Below, one piece after another: positions 34,926-44,617 of a DNA stretch of 64,000 bases. Source of the DNA: Bacteroidaceae bacterium (lineage in GTDB: Bacteria; Bacteroidota; Bacteroidia; Bacteroidales; Bacteroidaceae); assembly GCA_900769465.1 (NCBI GenBank), contig CAAGGT010000154.1, positions 36,750 to 100,749 on the forward strand, given 5' to 3'. Position numbers and translations under genes: made by a program. Position 1 is the first letter of the stretch, and every line of letters starts with the position of its first letter. The notes under the pieces were generated by a model. It was not told the DNA's origin and did not search any database. It saw only the letters and a program-made list of their open reading frames with translations.

Positions 34926-35716
34926 TTTTCTAATTTCACTTTTATAGTCCTGTCCGATATGCGGCCTCCAATGCCGTCTACAAGCACATTGAAGTGCTGT
35001 GGCGCATTATCGGGCAACATATCGCCGTTTATAACAATTACAATATCCCCTTCCTCACCTGGAGCAATCTCGCGCGGTTCTGTGAAAAGGGTGGCAAAAG
35101 AGGGCAACAGCCGCGACGTGAGGGAAAGCGGCACTGTTCCCACGTTGGCACAAGGTATGCGCTGTTGGGGAGACGTCCCGGCCTTCACGGGCTCAAAAAC
35201 AATCTCTTTCCGTTTCAGTTTTAGCATCCCCATACTGCAGGGCAGATGGTTCCATTCATCCTTGTCGACAACATTCCCCAAAAGAGTGAGCTTTGCCACC
35301 GGCTCCTTGTCAGAAAAGGAGGTATAGACAAACGTGTTGGTGTCTACAGTTCCCGCACGGCGGCGAGGATTGAACCTCACCCTTACCACTCCCCGTTCTC
35401 CGGGAGCAAGCACGCTGTCGGCAATCTCAGTCACCGTACAGCCGCAATTGGTGGTTGTCCTTGTAATGTGGACCGGCCTGCCGCTTACATTGACAAAAGG
35501 ATAATCCACCGACAGGGGTGAATCGCTCTCATACATCACGCCAAAATCGCACAGCAGAGTCTCAAAACGCAAGACTGTGGCACCGCTTGCCATAACCTGT
35601 GGGGACATGAGCGAATCCAACGCCTCGCGCGACATCAGCCTGTTCTCCTGTGCCTGCACGAGAGTGTTCCCTGCAAGCGACAGTACAAACATGAGAGCTA
35701 TGATTACACGCTTCAT
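34922..35716 (-). CDS. Secreted DUF1573-domain protein
   Basis: A 264-residue exported protein (signal MKRVIIALMFVLSLAGNTLVQAQ). The DUF1573 beta-sandwich is clear: LRFETLLCDFGVMYESDSPLS, RTTTNCGCTVTEI with the Cys-Gly-Cys, and VVRVRFNPRRRAG. A second sandwich of similar type follows (KEIVFEPVKAG..., GEEGDIVIVINGDMLP). These Ig/ASH-like modules are common in Bacteroidota periplasmic and surface proteins; function unknown. Within the operon, 16 bases after the protease gene. Confidence 0.82.
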   Translation of the reverse strand: MKRVIIALMFVLSLAGNTLVQAQENRLMSREALDSLMSPQVMASGATVLRFETLLCDFGVMYESDSPLSVDYPFVNVSGRPVHITRTTTNCGCTVTEIADSVLAPGERGVVRVRFNPRRRAGTVDTNTFVYTSFSDKEPVAKLTLLGNVVDKDEWNHLPCSMGMLKLKRKEIVFEPVKAGTSPQQRIPCANVGTVPLSLTSRLLPSFATLFTEPREIAPGEEGDIVIVINGDMLPDNAPQHFNVLVDGIGGRISDRTIKVKLEK

Positions 35717-35732
35717 AGACCGCCTTTATATA

Positions 35733-37757
35733 TTACATCCAACCGTTGCTGTTGGCACCGTCACGCACGGTCACCACAATGCGGTGTACACTATCACCAA
35801 CAGTCACATCTATTGTAGTGAATCCCTCGGCAACTCCACCGACCGTCAACAGACAACCTCTTACACTTGCTACTGCGATACCACTATCGGCAGACACCGC
35901 GCTATATGTAAGGTTCTCGCCATCGACAAAGAAACGCGCAAGGTCAATCTCTTTTGTCTCACCCGGAGCAAGGTATATGTTGGGCAGTTTCATATCGCTT
36001 CCGGCACCACCTACAGCCCTCAACAGAGCCGCAGCATTTACCAGACGGCCCATCTTGCCCACATATCTCGACATATCGGTCTTTGTTGCAGCCGAACCCG
36101 GCGATGAGTGGTTGTAATAGGACATCTTGTCACCTGTGAAATATCTGTCAATGCCGGTAGCAGTGCTGTACACCAGGTCAACAAACTCCTCGGCGCGGAA
36201 ATGACGGCGCTGCTCGACAGCATAAGAGAGGCCCAAAGCAATGACGCCCGAGACGTGAGGACAAGCCATTGATGTTCCCTCGTAGAAACCGTATGTGGGA
36301 CGTCCCTCAACAACCAATGTAGAGTATATCATACCATCATTATCGTAACTGCTGCCGGGAGTGCCATAGTAGTCACCGTCACCACCCGGAGCTGAAAGGT
36401 CTACCTCAACACCGAAGTTGGTGTAGGTCGCAGGTGTATAATCGGCAGCGACAGCACTCACCGAGATACATTTTGAATATGCACCGGGATATGCCGACAT
36501 TCCGGCAAACTCGTTACCCGATGCAAAGACCACAATACCACCATCTATAACACCATTGGGTGAACCTGCGTTGTTGATAAAATAATCGATAGCCTCTTTT
36601 TCAAGCGGATAGAGAGTCTCCCACTCCTTCTCTGATGCCGGCCCCGGGGTGTATCCCTGCATTATGTTCGAATAGGCCGAATTGTAACCCCAACTGCACT
36701 GCATTATTACAGCACCGTTGTCAGCAGCATATTTGAAAGCCTTTGCCTCCATTGCAACAGTCGAAGCATAGGCATCGTCAAAAATCTGAAGCGACATGAT
36801 TCTTACACCGCTCTTACCGGCTTCGGCATCTCCGCCAGCAATACCGGAGACACCTATGCCGTTATTGTTAACCGCGGCAATGGTTCCGGCAACGTGAGTA
36901 CCGTGGCCGGTGTCGTTGGTGGATGTAGTGGATATATATCCCCTGTCGGACGCAAAGTTGTAACCGTAACGGTCGCCTTTGTATCCGTTGCCGTCATTGT
37001 CCTCGCTCGACGCATACTCCTCGTCCTCGTTTACCCAGATGTTTGCCCTGAGGTCGGGGTGTTCCCAATGTACACCCTCGTCCATAACACCCACTATAAT
37101 TGAGCTGTCACCGGTACATAGCGCCCAGGCCTCCTCGCAACCGACATCGCAACCGGCAATGGCCTTAGCCCAAGGCTGCTCAAAACCATAACCACCCTTG
37201 TTTATATACCCCCACTGCAATGGGAGTTCGGGATCGTTGAAGAACTGGTTTGCAGCAGAGCGTGTGGCACCCGATACAAGGCTTTCCTTCGCCACTCTGT
37301 TGTCAATGCGGTATATTCTCCTGTTACATTGCACCTTTGATATCTCACCTAGCTTGGCAAGCTCGTTTATGGCAACGGCAAGGTCCACATCCTTGTCGAA
37401 ACAGACCTTGTACCACAAATGCAGTCCGGCCTCGCGTGTACGCTCCTCGTTGCGCGGGTCAACAGGGAACACTCGCTCAAAACTGTATGCACCCAGGATA
37501 GCAAGAACCTCGTCGGTCGATGGGATTCCACTGCGTGTAGACACGCCCGGAGCTACTGCGCGGGTTACAAAATAGTTGTCCAGGATTCCTGTCATCTCGG
37601 GCGAGAACTTTATCAGCAATTCACCGTCTATGGCATCCACAGTCAATGACAGAGAGGGATCCGGCTGTTCAGGCATATCGTTCACAACATCACTCTCGTT
37701 ACATGACGAGAAGGAGAAGGCCATCAGTGCCAAGTATATAAATAGTCTTGTTTTCAT
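35733..37757 (-). CDS. Subtilisin-like (S8) serine protease lipoprotein
   Basis: A 674-residue lipoprotein (lipobox FSFSSC). After a prodomain-like region (residues about 30-180) comes a complete S8 catalytic domain: Asp226 in VGVMDEGVHWEHPDL, His285 in GHGTHVAGT, oxyanion Asn in FASGNEF, and Ser496 in GTSMACPHVSG. The last 90 residues form a beta domain (IYLAPGETKEIDLARFF...). A GTG at 37763 overlaps the upstream stop, but the ATG at 37757 gives the better signal peptide. The lipobox suggests an envelope, possibly surface, protease; it is the only hydrolase of this SusC/D operon, so it may cut the ligand the system captures (inference). Confidence 0.92.
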   Translation of the reverse strand: MKTRLFIYLALMAFSFSSCNESDVVNDMPEQPDPSLSLTVDAIDGELLIKFSPEMTGILDNYFVTRAVAPGVSTRSGIPSTDEVLAILGAYSFERVFPVDPRNEERTREAGLHLWYKVCFDKDVDLAVAINELAKLGEISKVQCNRRIYRIDNRVAKESLVSGATRSAANQFFNDPELPLQWGYINKGGYGFEQPWAKAIAGCDVGCEEAWALCTGDSSIIVGVMDEGVHWEHPDLRANIWVNEDEEYASSEDNDGNGYKGDRYGYNFASDRGYISTTSTNDTGHGTHVAGTIAAVNNNGIGVSGIAGGDAEAGKSGVRIMSLQIFDDAYASTVAMEAKAFKYAADNGAVIMQCSWGYNSAYSNIMQGYTPGPASEKEWETLYPLEKEAIDYFINNAGSPNGVIDGGIVVFASGNEFAGMSAYPGAYSKCISVSAVAADYTPATYTNFGVEVDLSAPGGDGDYYGTPGSSYDNDGMIYSTLVVEGRPTYGFYEGTSMACPHVSGVIALGLSYAVEQRRHFRAEEFVDLVYSTATGIDRYFTGDKMSYYNHSSPGSAATKTDMSRYVGKMGRLVNAAALLRAVGGAGSDMKLPNIYLAPGETKEIDLARFFVDGENLTYSAVSADSGIAVASVRGCLLTVGGVAEGFTTIDVTVGDSVHRIVVTVRDGANSNGWM

Positions 37758-37759
37758 AA

Positions 37760-39478
37760 TCACTCCTCTGTTAACTCATCTTTAAGTTCATATTTTTCCC
37801 TGGTACCGGGGAATACATCATAGTAGTAGTCGAATGTATTGGGTTCATTGTCAAAACGTACAGCCTCTCCTGCCGAGTTCAAACCCTTCTCCTGCTGGTT
37901 GAAGATGAGCAGATCGGGTGCCCAATCAAGGAAATGGGGGTGATAGAGCAACCAGTTGGGCAGATTACCTGTCAGGAAGTTCAGGTTAAGACGTAGCATT
38001 GTACAGTTGGGCAGAATCTTTGGGATTGCATTGTCAGCAAGATACTGGATTGTATCGCCACCCCAAGCATCCACATCCTTCTGGGTATATGCGACAACAC
38101 CCTCACTGCCAACAGTGAAATCGGGCAGTTCACCCTCGATATAACAGTTTGAAAAAGCCAATTCCTCAAGATTCTCCCACAGGAAGAGACGACGGAAAAC
38201 ATTGTCGATGCTTGCATTTATGTACAGACCGATGCCATCCTCATACTCACCTTTGCGGCGCAAATCGGTTGTATTCCAACGGCGTGATGCCACAAAACTC
38301 AAAGATTTCAGTTCGGGGAAGTTCTCGGGTGTGAGAATTGAAGGTATCTCGGTAAAATTGTTTGCACTCAAGTCAAGAGCTACAAGCGAGTTGCCAAGTT
38401 TCACAAAGTCATCGGGCAACGACACGATGCCATATGAGAAGAGTGTAAGATACTTCAAGTACTCAAGTTCGCAGATTTCACTGCCCAACTCAATGTTAAG
38501 GAGCATTGTGTTCACATTACTTGATATATCCAATGACTCAAGATACTTCAAATGGCGAATCTCGGCCGGGATAGTCTCCTTTGTGTTCAAGAAGCTGTAT
38601 TGTACCGCGCGCACACGGCCAACGGCAGCCTGCGGAACTTCACCGCTGACAATTTCCTTGTCACTCGCTTCCCACAGTCTCACACCATTCCAATGCTGCA
38701 TATTCTCACTAGTATCCCAAGCATCGTTCCAACAGTTCATGCGCTCATATATCATCACAAGCGCAATTGAATCGCCGGCACGGTTATCCTCAATCTTCAA
38801 AGCGGGTTTCTGATATACCGATATCACTGCCGGTTCAACCTGTCCGGCAGCATCACCCTCGGGGATGAGTCTGATTTCGGCCATACGCTCCTGGGGCGCG
38901 GTATTCATCTTCCAATCAAAACGCAATTTGGCGTTACGTGGACGTGCGCCTTTGTCTAATTCAATTTTAACATCCTCCGCAGTGAGCCACTCCTGCTCGG
39001 CGCCAAGATGGTCAACTTCGACCGAGAATTCCACATTTGTTGTGACATTTGTCTCAAAGAAACGCTCCTCCATCTTTGCCGATGCCTCAACCCAAATCTC
39101 ACAGGTATCGGGGAGTATTATCTTGCCATAGCCCATCTGTTTAACGGTCACAGCCATGACCGGCGTTGCTACAGGTGCAAAGCGCACAGATGCCGTACGC
39201 ACATCACTCACAAGCGAAGAATCCACAACAACACGGCAGGCCGCATTTCCAGTTCCGCTCGCAGGCGACACCGACAGCCACGGTTCCGATACAGCCACAG
39301 TCCAACTGTCGTTGCTCTCAACAAGCACGACATCGGTACCACCCTCGGCTCCCAATGTTATCTCACTCTTGTCCAACAAAAAATAGGGCTCTTTATCTTC
39401 GTCTTCGTTGCAGGCAACAAACGGAAGGCACAAAACCAGTCCTAATGCTATCTTATATATTTTGTCCATCATAATCAT
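37760..39478 (-). CDS. BACON and leucine-rich-repeat lipoprotein
   Basis: A 572-residue lipoprotein (CLPFVAC). Residues about 32-115 are a BACON domain (SNDSWTVAVSEPWLSVSP, VTVKQMG), thought to mediate carbohydrate or mucin binding. A second beta domain follows, then leucine-rich repeats from about residue 310 (LESLDISSNVNTM, LKYLTLFSYGIVSLPDDF, LVALDLSANNFTEIP). No catalytic motif. By place and form it is a candidate surface ligand-binding protein of the SusC/D system. Several closely spaced ATGs (39478, 39472, 39469) leave the exact start open. Confidence 0.78.
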   Translation of the reverse strand: MIMMDKIYKIALGLVLCLPFVACNEDEDKEPYFLLDKSEITLGAEGGTDVVLVESNDSWTVAVSEPWLSVSPASGTGNAACRVVVDSSLVSDVRTASVRFAPVATPVMAVTVKQMGYGKIILPDTCEIWVEASAKMEERFFETNVTTNVEFSVEVDHLGAEQEWLTAEDVKIELDKGARPRNAKLRFDWKMNTAPQERMAEIRLIPEGDAAGQVEPAVISVYQKPALKIEDNRAGDSIALVMIYERMNCWNDAWDTSENMQHWNGVRLWEASDKEIVSGEVPQAAVGRVRAVQYSFLNTKETIPAEIRHLKYLESLDISSNVNTMLLNIELGSEICELEYLKYLTLFSYGIVSLPDDFVKLGNSLVALDLSANNFTEIPSILTPENFPELKSLSFVASRRWNTTDLRRKGEYEDGIGLYINASIDNVFRRLFLWENLEELAFSNCYIEGELPDFTVGSEGVVAYTQKDVDAWGGDTIQYLADNAIPKILPNCTMLRLNLNFLTGNLPNWLLYHPHFLDWAPDLLIFNQQEKGLNSAGEAVRFDNEPNTFDYYYDVFPGTREKYELKDELTEE

Positions 39479-39489
39479 TCTGCATTAAA

Positions 39490-42129
39490 TCATTTCTCAA
39501 GAGTCAAGGCATCGCAACCGCGTATATCCTGTGTCCTGTCGTATATGAGAGTATAGTATCCGGCATATATGTAATCGCATACCGATGACATATCGATTGA
39601 TATATTCGGGTTGTCGGCAATCTCAAAGTACATTATATATGGCGATATGGTATCCTCAATTTTGCGCAGGTCGTTTCCGCCAATGCAGAACACTGCCATT
39701 GAAGGGCATGTGTAAAGACCTGTAGGCCACTCCTTGAGGCAGCGGTTACCGTTCTCGTCACGCTGATAACGGATGAAGAAACGGCTCAAAGTAGATATGC
39801 TCAACGGCTTTGTGGGGAACGAAGAGAAACGGTTGTAACTCAAATCCATACCTGCCAGATAAGGCAATGTACGCGCATAGAAATCATCGGGCAGCTCGCT
39901 CAAATAGTTGTAGCTGAGATCAAGTGCCTCGAGCAGGAAGGTATTCTCACCCTGAAGCGAACCCTCGGGGATTCTCTTCATACCGTTACCGGCAAGAATA
40001 AGCTGGTTCATTGGAGAACCCTTCTTGAAAAGGATACCCGGGAAAGTCTCGAGACGGTTGTTGGTAATATTCACTGCCGAAGAGTTGATGCCTTTAAAAT
40101 CGTCACCATTCTCAAAGCCGGAAATCTTATTGTACGAGAAGTCAACCGACTGCATCACATACACAGACTTTGCGTTGAAGATGTCGGGGAACAATGTCAT
40201 CTCGTTGTTGCTGGCACTGAAGCTCTCAAGCTGTGAATATCCGCAGAAATAGCCGTCGGGAGCAACTGTCAGTTCCTCAATCTTGTTGTAGTCGAGGAAC
40301 ACCTTTGCAAGTGTAATCTCCTTACCGAACGGATGCACAGTCTGCAACAGGTTGTTGGTACAGTCAATCATCCCAAGCTTGGTCATCTTGCGCAGTTCCT
40401 CATACACAGGAGTCTCCTCAAGGTTATTGAAACCAAGATAAAGCACCTGCAGCCTGTCGCCGCTGTTACCATTGATGAAAGCCTCCCAATCGGCCTTCAA
40501 CTGCTCGCCCGAAATACCCTTGTTGCTTGCGACATTCAGCATCTGAAGCTCGGGGATGGATGCAAGCATCTCCATTGGAAGAGCGGTAAGTTTCGGACAG
40601 TTGAAAATCTCAATATCGTATAGTGTTGTCAGGTTCTCCCAACTGAGCGACTCACGCTCGGCATAGAAAGGAGACTCCGGTTCAATGTCGCGGAAGAAGC
40701 TGTCAACCTCAATGGGACAGTTGGCAATGAAAAGCTGCTGTAGGTTTGTACAACGCTGCAAAGCCCTTGAAATACCGACAATGCCGTTTGTCATATCACC
40801 GAAATGGATACCTTTCAACGAAATACCCTTCTTTATTGGTTTCTCGTTCGGGTCCATCTCAATTGTCTTTTGCCACAAAGCAGAATAGCCTGTGCGGAAA
40901 TCCTTCTCGAGTACCCTGTCGGCATAGTCCATACGTATCGCACTCATCTGTTCCGCAGTCATATCAGGTGTAATGCGACCGAAAAGGTGGCCTCCCAAAA
41001 GGTCGGAGTGACTGCCGAGATACAGGATTGAAAGCTCTGTGAGCTGACCGATAGCATCGGGCACGACACCCCTCGGGCCAAAGCCCTCGAGCGAAATTGT
41101 TGCGACACGTCCGTTGGCATCCAGCTGCACACCGGGCTGCTCACCCCACATATCAACATCCTTGTTGAAGTTCCAATTCACGCCATCGGCCAAGGCATCG
41201 CCGGCATAACTCCAGTTGGGACCATCGAGTGCCAACCAAATCTCCTTCAATGCAATATAATCCTTGATATACTCTGCAGCCTCGGAAAGATTTACCGGCA
41301 CATTCACTTCCTTTGTGTCAGAATCGTCCTCAACCACAAAAGTCACATCTGTATTGTTGTTCTCAACAGCAAGCATTGTCTTACCCTTCTTGTCGGAATA
41401 GGTGATACAGTGCTGCACACGGTACTCACCGGCCTTGAGCCAAAGAAGAGTATCGCATAGTGCATATGAAGTCTCGGCATTGGCACCGGGATAGAGAGCA
41501 TCATCGGCCGAGCCCTGCCCAAAATCCTCGACATACTTTACGGTAATCTTCTCAAAAGTTGTAAGTTCCTTTGTAAAGAGGTTCTGCACGGTAATATCAA
41601 CAGTCCTGATATCACTGAAAGGATAATAACCGTCACTGCCGGCAGCACGTGTCTGTGCCCACTCCTTGACGAGTTTGAACGATACACGTCCGCGCTCAAC
41701 GACATCGGGGTTTATATGCTGCACATGCAAGCCGCCGGGCACAATCTCAAACAGGCATCCCTCGACATCCCTCTGCTGTATCTCCTGGTCAAGCTGATTA
41801 TAGATAACATAGCCTATCAGGTTGTATTTACCGGCCAAAAGGCGCAGTTTCTCACTGCGCAGACCATACTCGGCAGTTTCACTGTCATAGGCATTGAGCA
41901 GAAGGGACTGCTCAATAGTGCGGCCGTCGTATTGGAGAAGAACCTTTACCTTCCTTGCCTCGGCAAGGCTCTCAAGCCTGTCGACAGAACGTGTAACGGC
42001 CTGTCCCACCTTGAACTGCACATAGCCATACTGCACCCGAGGGCCATTCTCTTCCTCGGCACAGCCAACCAATGCCACTCCTGTGAGCGACATCATCAAC
42101 AACATCAAATATATTCGTATTCTGTTCAT
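39490..42129 (-). CDS. Large leucine-rich-repeat lipoprotein (DUF4458-like N-terminus)
   Basis: An 879-residue lipoprotein (GVALVGC). The N-terminal 260 residues hold two similar beta domains (VQYGYVQFKVGQAVTRS and VSFKLVKEW...), which I tentatively equate with DUF4458. From about residue 350 to the C-terminus there are ten or more leucine-rich repeats (LTELSILYLGS, LQVLYLGFNNLEETP, ALDLSYNYLSELP, GMDLSYNRFSSFP). LRRs suggest protein or glycan binding. It lies 15 bases after the upstream gene and 11 bases before the BACON/LRR gene. Confidence 0.75.
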   Translation of the reverse strand: MNRIRIYLMLLMMSLTGVALVGCAEEENGPRVQYGYVQFKVGQAVTRSVDRLESLAEARKVKVLLQYDGRTIEQSLLLNAYDSETAEYGLRSEKLRLLAGKYNLIGYVIYNQLDQEIQQRDVEGCLFEIVPGGLHVQHINPDVVERGRVSFKLVKEWAQTRAAGSDGYYPFSDIRTVDITVQNLFTKELTTFEKITVKYVEDFGQGSADDALYPGANAETSYALCDTLLWLKAGEYRVQHCITYSDKKGKTMLAVENNNTDVTFVVEDDSDTKEVNVPVNLSEAAEYIKDYIALKEIWLALDGPNWSYAGDALADGVNWNFNKDVDMWGEQPGVQLDANGRVATISLEGFGPRGVVPDAIGQLTELSILYLGSHSDLLGGHLFGRITPDMTAEQMSAIRMDYADRVLEKDFRTGYSALWQKTIEMDPNEKPIKKGISLKGIHFGDMTNGIVGISRALQRCTNLQQLFIANCPIEVDSFFRDIEPESPFYAERESLSWENLTTLYDIEIFNCPKLTALPMEMLASIPELQMLNVASNKGISGEQLKADWEAFINGNSGDRLQVLYLGFNNLEETPVYEELRKMTKLGMIDCTNNLLQTVHPFGKEITLAKVFLDYNKIEELTVAPDGYFCGYSQLESFSASNNEMTLFPDIFNAKSVYVMQSVDFSYNKISGFENGDDFKGINSSAVNITNNRLETFPGILFKKGSPMNQLILAGNGMKRIPEGSLQGENTFLLEALDLSYNYLSELPDDFYARTLPYLAGMDLSYNRFSSFPTKPLSISTLSRFFIRYQRDENGNRCLKEWPTGLYTCPSMAVFCIGGNDLRKIEDTISPYIMYFEIADNPNISIDMSSVCDYIYAGYYTLIYDRTQDIRGCDALTLEK

Positions 42130-42144
42130 AGTTTCATTTATTTA

Positions 42145-43656
42145 TCATTGTGACACAGGTCTTATGACAAGAGCCTTGATGTTTACAATCTGCGGTGTGT
42201 ACAAACGTAATATCACAGTCTTTTTCAAAGATGCCGGAACAGTTATATTAAACCTGTATAAGCCATCATCACCAAGTACGGGATTATTATTATTTTTAAT
42301 GCCCCACGATGACAAACGCACTGATTTTCTATCATCAACATTTTCCAAAGCGAAGTTGCCCTGCCAGTCACTTGCATTGAGTCTTGTAGCTATTGTATAG
42401 CTCTTGCCCGGTACAAGTTCACAGGCCGTAAGGTCGGTAATGGAGAACTCGCTGCAGAGCCACTCGTAATACTCCACCTCTGTCGCGCATTCAACAACTG
42501 CACCATCAGCATCGGTAATAATGAATCCGTCGGTGCCCTCAAGGCTCTTCTGCTCCACCTCCAGCACAACGTAAGAGATATTGGAATCGACGAATGTATC
42601 CACATCACTGCTTGCAGCAAGCGAATCGGCAAAATTGCTATACATTGCTGCAGGGACAGCAAAAAGATAGCCCGAACGTGAAGAAGCCTCCATTTCGGCA
42701 ACAGATACACTCAGTCGCGAAGGCACATCTTCATCCTGTGTTGCAATAATCCATGACTCCTCGGCACTCATCAATGCAAGTTTTCCATTATTTACCTGAA
42801 TAGGAACCAGTCTGTAATCATAATTGAAACAGGTTACAGAGAAGGTGATTGCATTCTCAATAACAGTCTCAACATTCTCGCCCGAAGCAGAAGTGGTCTC
42901 CTGCAAGAATGTCTTTCCATCAGGCGATACCTTCCAGCCCCAAGGGGTATTGTCGCCCTCTATCTTCATAAGGTTACGTTCCATACCCACGTATTCCACA
43001 GGGATCTCATAAGTCACGCTGCCATCAATATTGCCAAAAGCAACAGTTCCCTCCTTCTCATATGGAACATCGTTGGCAGCCACTTTTAAATTAAAACCGC
43101 CATCAGCAGCCTCGGGAGCCGAAAGCCAAGCCGGACAAGAGATTATCGAACAGTCGAAATTAGCCACAGGAGCAACCCACACGGTAGCATCGGTACCTAT
43201 TTCAATTCTCTCAATCACATCGCCTTCACTTGACAACAGTGAGAACTCATGCTCCTTGCCCGCGCGCACAACAGTCACAATACTCTTTGAATTTCCGCCC
43301 GCTACAACAGTGACATTGGCCTTTGCATCACCGAAGCCACGTGCATCGTCGGTAACCTTTATATATATGGTGTGTATACCTTCGCCGCCCTGAATGTCGT
43401 TGAAATACTCTCCGTCGGCCTGCAGCGAGAGTTTTACCCACATCTTGTCGCTATAAAGACTCCATGCACCGTTTGAAGTGAGTTCAAACGAACTGACAAT
43501 GCTTTCACAGCTGTCAAGAGAAGCCATATCGAATTCACCGGGTGCGGTAAACGTCACCTCTACAGGAACAACCTCGTCATCCTCGGAGCAAGCCACTGCC
43601 AGACAACAGAAAGCCATTGCAAGGCAGGCTATATACCATTTGCTTATATATTTCAT
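42145..43656 (-). CDS. BACON-like surface lipoprotein (possibly DUF5003)
   Basis: A 503-residue lipoprotein (FCCLAVAC). It has an N-terminal beta-sandwich (SSFELTSNGAWSLYSDKMWVKLS, resembling BACON), a second (VAPVANFDCSIISCPAWLSAP), and a C-terminal domain containing an LSSWGIKNNNNPVLGDDGLYRF segment reminiscent of carbohydrate-binding SusE-type modules. I think it may be the DUF5003 family but cannot confirm. The frame extends to 43776 inside the preceding gene; ATG 43656 is chosen because it begins the signal peptide, 13 bases after that gene's stop. Confidence 0.65.
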   Translation of the reverse strand: MKYISKWYIACLAMAFCCLAVACSEDDEVVPVEVTFTAPGEFDMASLDSCESIVSSFELTSNGAWSLYSDKMWVKLSLQADGEYFNDIQGGEGIHTIYIKVTDDARGFGDAKANVTVVAGGNSKSIVTVVRAGKEHEFSLLSSEGDVIERIEIGTDATVWVAPVANFDCSIISCPAWLSAPEAADGGFNLKVAANDVPYEKEGTVAFGNIDGSVTYEIPVEYVGMERNLMKIEGDNTPWGWKVSPDGKTFLQETTSASGENVETVIENAITFSVTCFNYDYRLVPIQVNNGKLALMSAEESWIIATQDEDVPSRLSVSVAEMEASSRSGYLFAVPAAMYSNFADSLAASSDVDTFVDSNISYVVLEVEQKSLEGTDGFIITDADGAVVECATEVEYYEWLCSEFSITDLTACELVPGKSYTIATRLNASDWQGNFALENVDDRKSVRLSSWGIKNNNNPVLGDDGLYRFNITVPASLKKTVILRLYTPQIVNIKALVIRPVSQ

Positions 43657-43669
43657 ATGTATCATCCTT

Positions 43670-44605
43670 TTAATATCCCTCACGTTTAAGTTTCTCGGCC
43701 TCATCGTCACTGATCCACTCAACAGCATTAACGAATGTTCCCACGGTATTCTGTCCTTCGGCCATACCCGGAACATAGAGTGTCATATACTGGAAAATGA
43801 ATTTCTCGCAACTGCTGTAATACGATGTATACGCAGTAGGCTGGAACATTCTTATCAGTCCGTCGCCATACAGGGTACCAAAAGCCTCGGATGTAGGACC
43901 GAACGCCTGGTCTTCCATTTCGATTAGAGGATTGAGAATGTCATCGCTCCTGAATTTTATCCTTGCATCATAACCATCGAAGAAATAGTCCCTTATTATG
44001 ATGGTATTTTCATTCTCGGGGTCTATCTCCGACTTGACCAACCTCATATCAGTGTCGATCATATAATTTATAATGTATGTCGATGTAAGTACACAATATC
44101 CTGTAAATGCGTTGACATCGAACTTGCAAGCCTTCTGCAACAGCACATTGGCCTCTGTTCCATAAATATCCCACTGCAATTCCTCGGGAACGATAAGGTT
44201 CAGCTTGAAGCCCAAAGAGTCATACACATCTATATTATTGTGATAGCCACGCACACGCACATTACCCACAAGCTCACCCGCCTTGATGGTGATGGTGTTC
44301 GACTCCAACGAATAGTGCTTTCCCTCTATCGCATTGCTGCCGGCATCCACAATTTCCACAGCAACTGTACGGTCATAATCGCAGGCTGTTGTTGCTACAA
44401 CCGGGATATTGTGGAACTCCTCGTCATCCACCACCGGCAACACATATAGCGTGTCCGAAAAGAGGAGATACTCCGGCCCCGAATATGTCAATTCTGTCTC
44501 GTTGCAGCCTGTTATACCTGCTGCAAAGGCAATGGAAAGAGCAAAGCCGGCAACAGCCCTACCCAGGGACCACTTTGAGAATCTATATCTGATATTCATT
44601 TTCAT
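43670..44605 (-). CDS. SusD-following lipoprotein of unknown domain (possibly DUF4984)
   Basis: A 311-residue lipoprotein (FAAGITGC). The N-terminal half has a beta domain (YLLFSDTLYVLPVVDDEEFHNIPVVATTACDYDRTV, GKHYSLESNTITIKAGE) like the Calx-beta or DUF4843-type modules often found right after SusD. The rest is unfamiliar. Such third genes usually encode surface glycan- or ligand-binding proteins. 12 bases after SusD. Confidence 0.6.
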   Translation of the reverse strand: MKMNIRYRFSKWSLGRAVAGFALSIAFAAGITGCNETELTYSGPEYLLFSDTLYVLPVVDDEEFHNIPVVATTACDYDRTVAVEIVDAGSNAIEGKHYSLESNTITIKAGELVGNVRVRGYHNNIDVYDSLGFKLNLIVPEELQWDIYGTEANVLLQKACKFDVNAFTGYCVLTSTYIINYMIDTDMRLVKSEIDPENENTIIIRDYFFDGYDARIKFRSDDILNPLIEMEDQAFGPTSEAFGTLYGDGLIRMFQPTAYTSYYSSCEKFIFQYMTLYVPGMAEGQNTVGTFVNAVEWISDDEAEKLKREGY

Positions 44606-44617
44606 ATATTGCTACTG

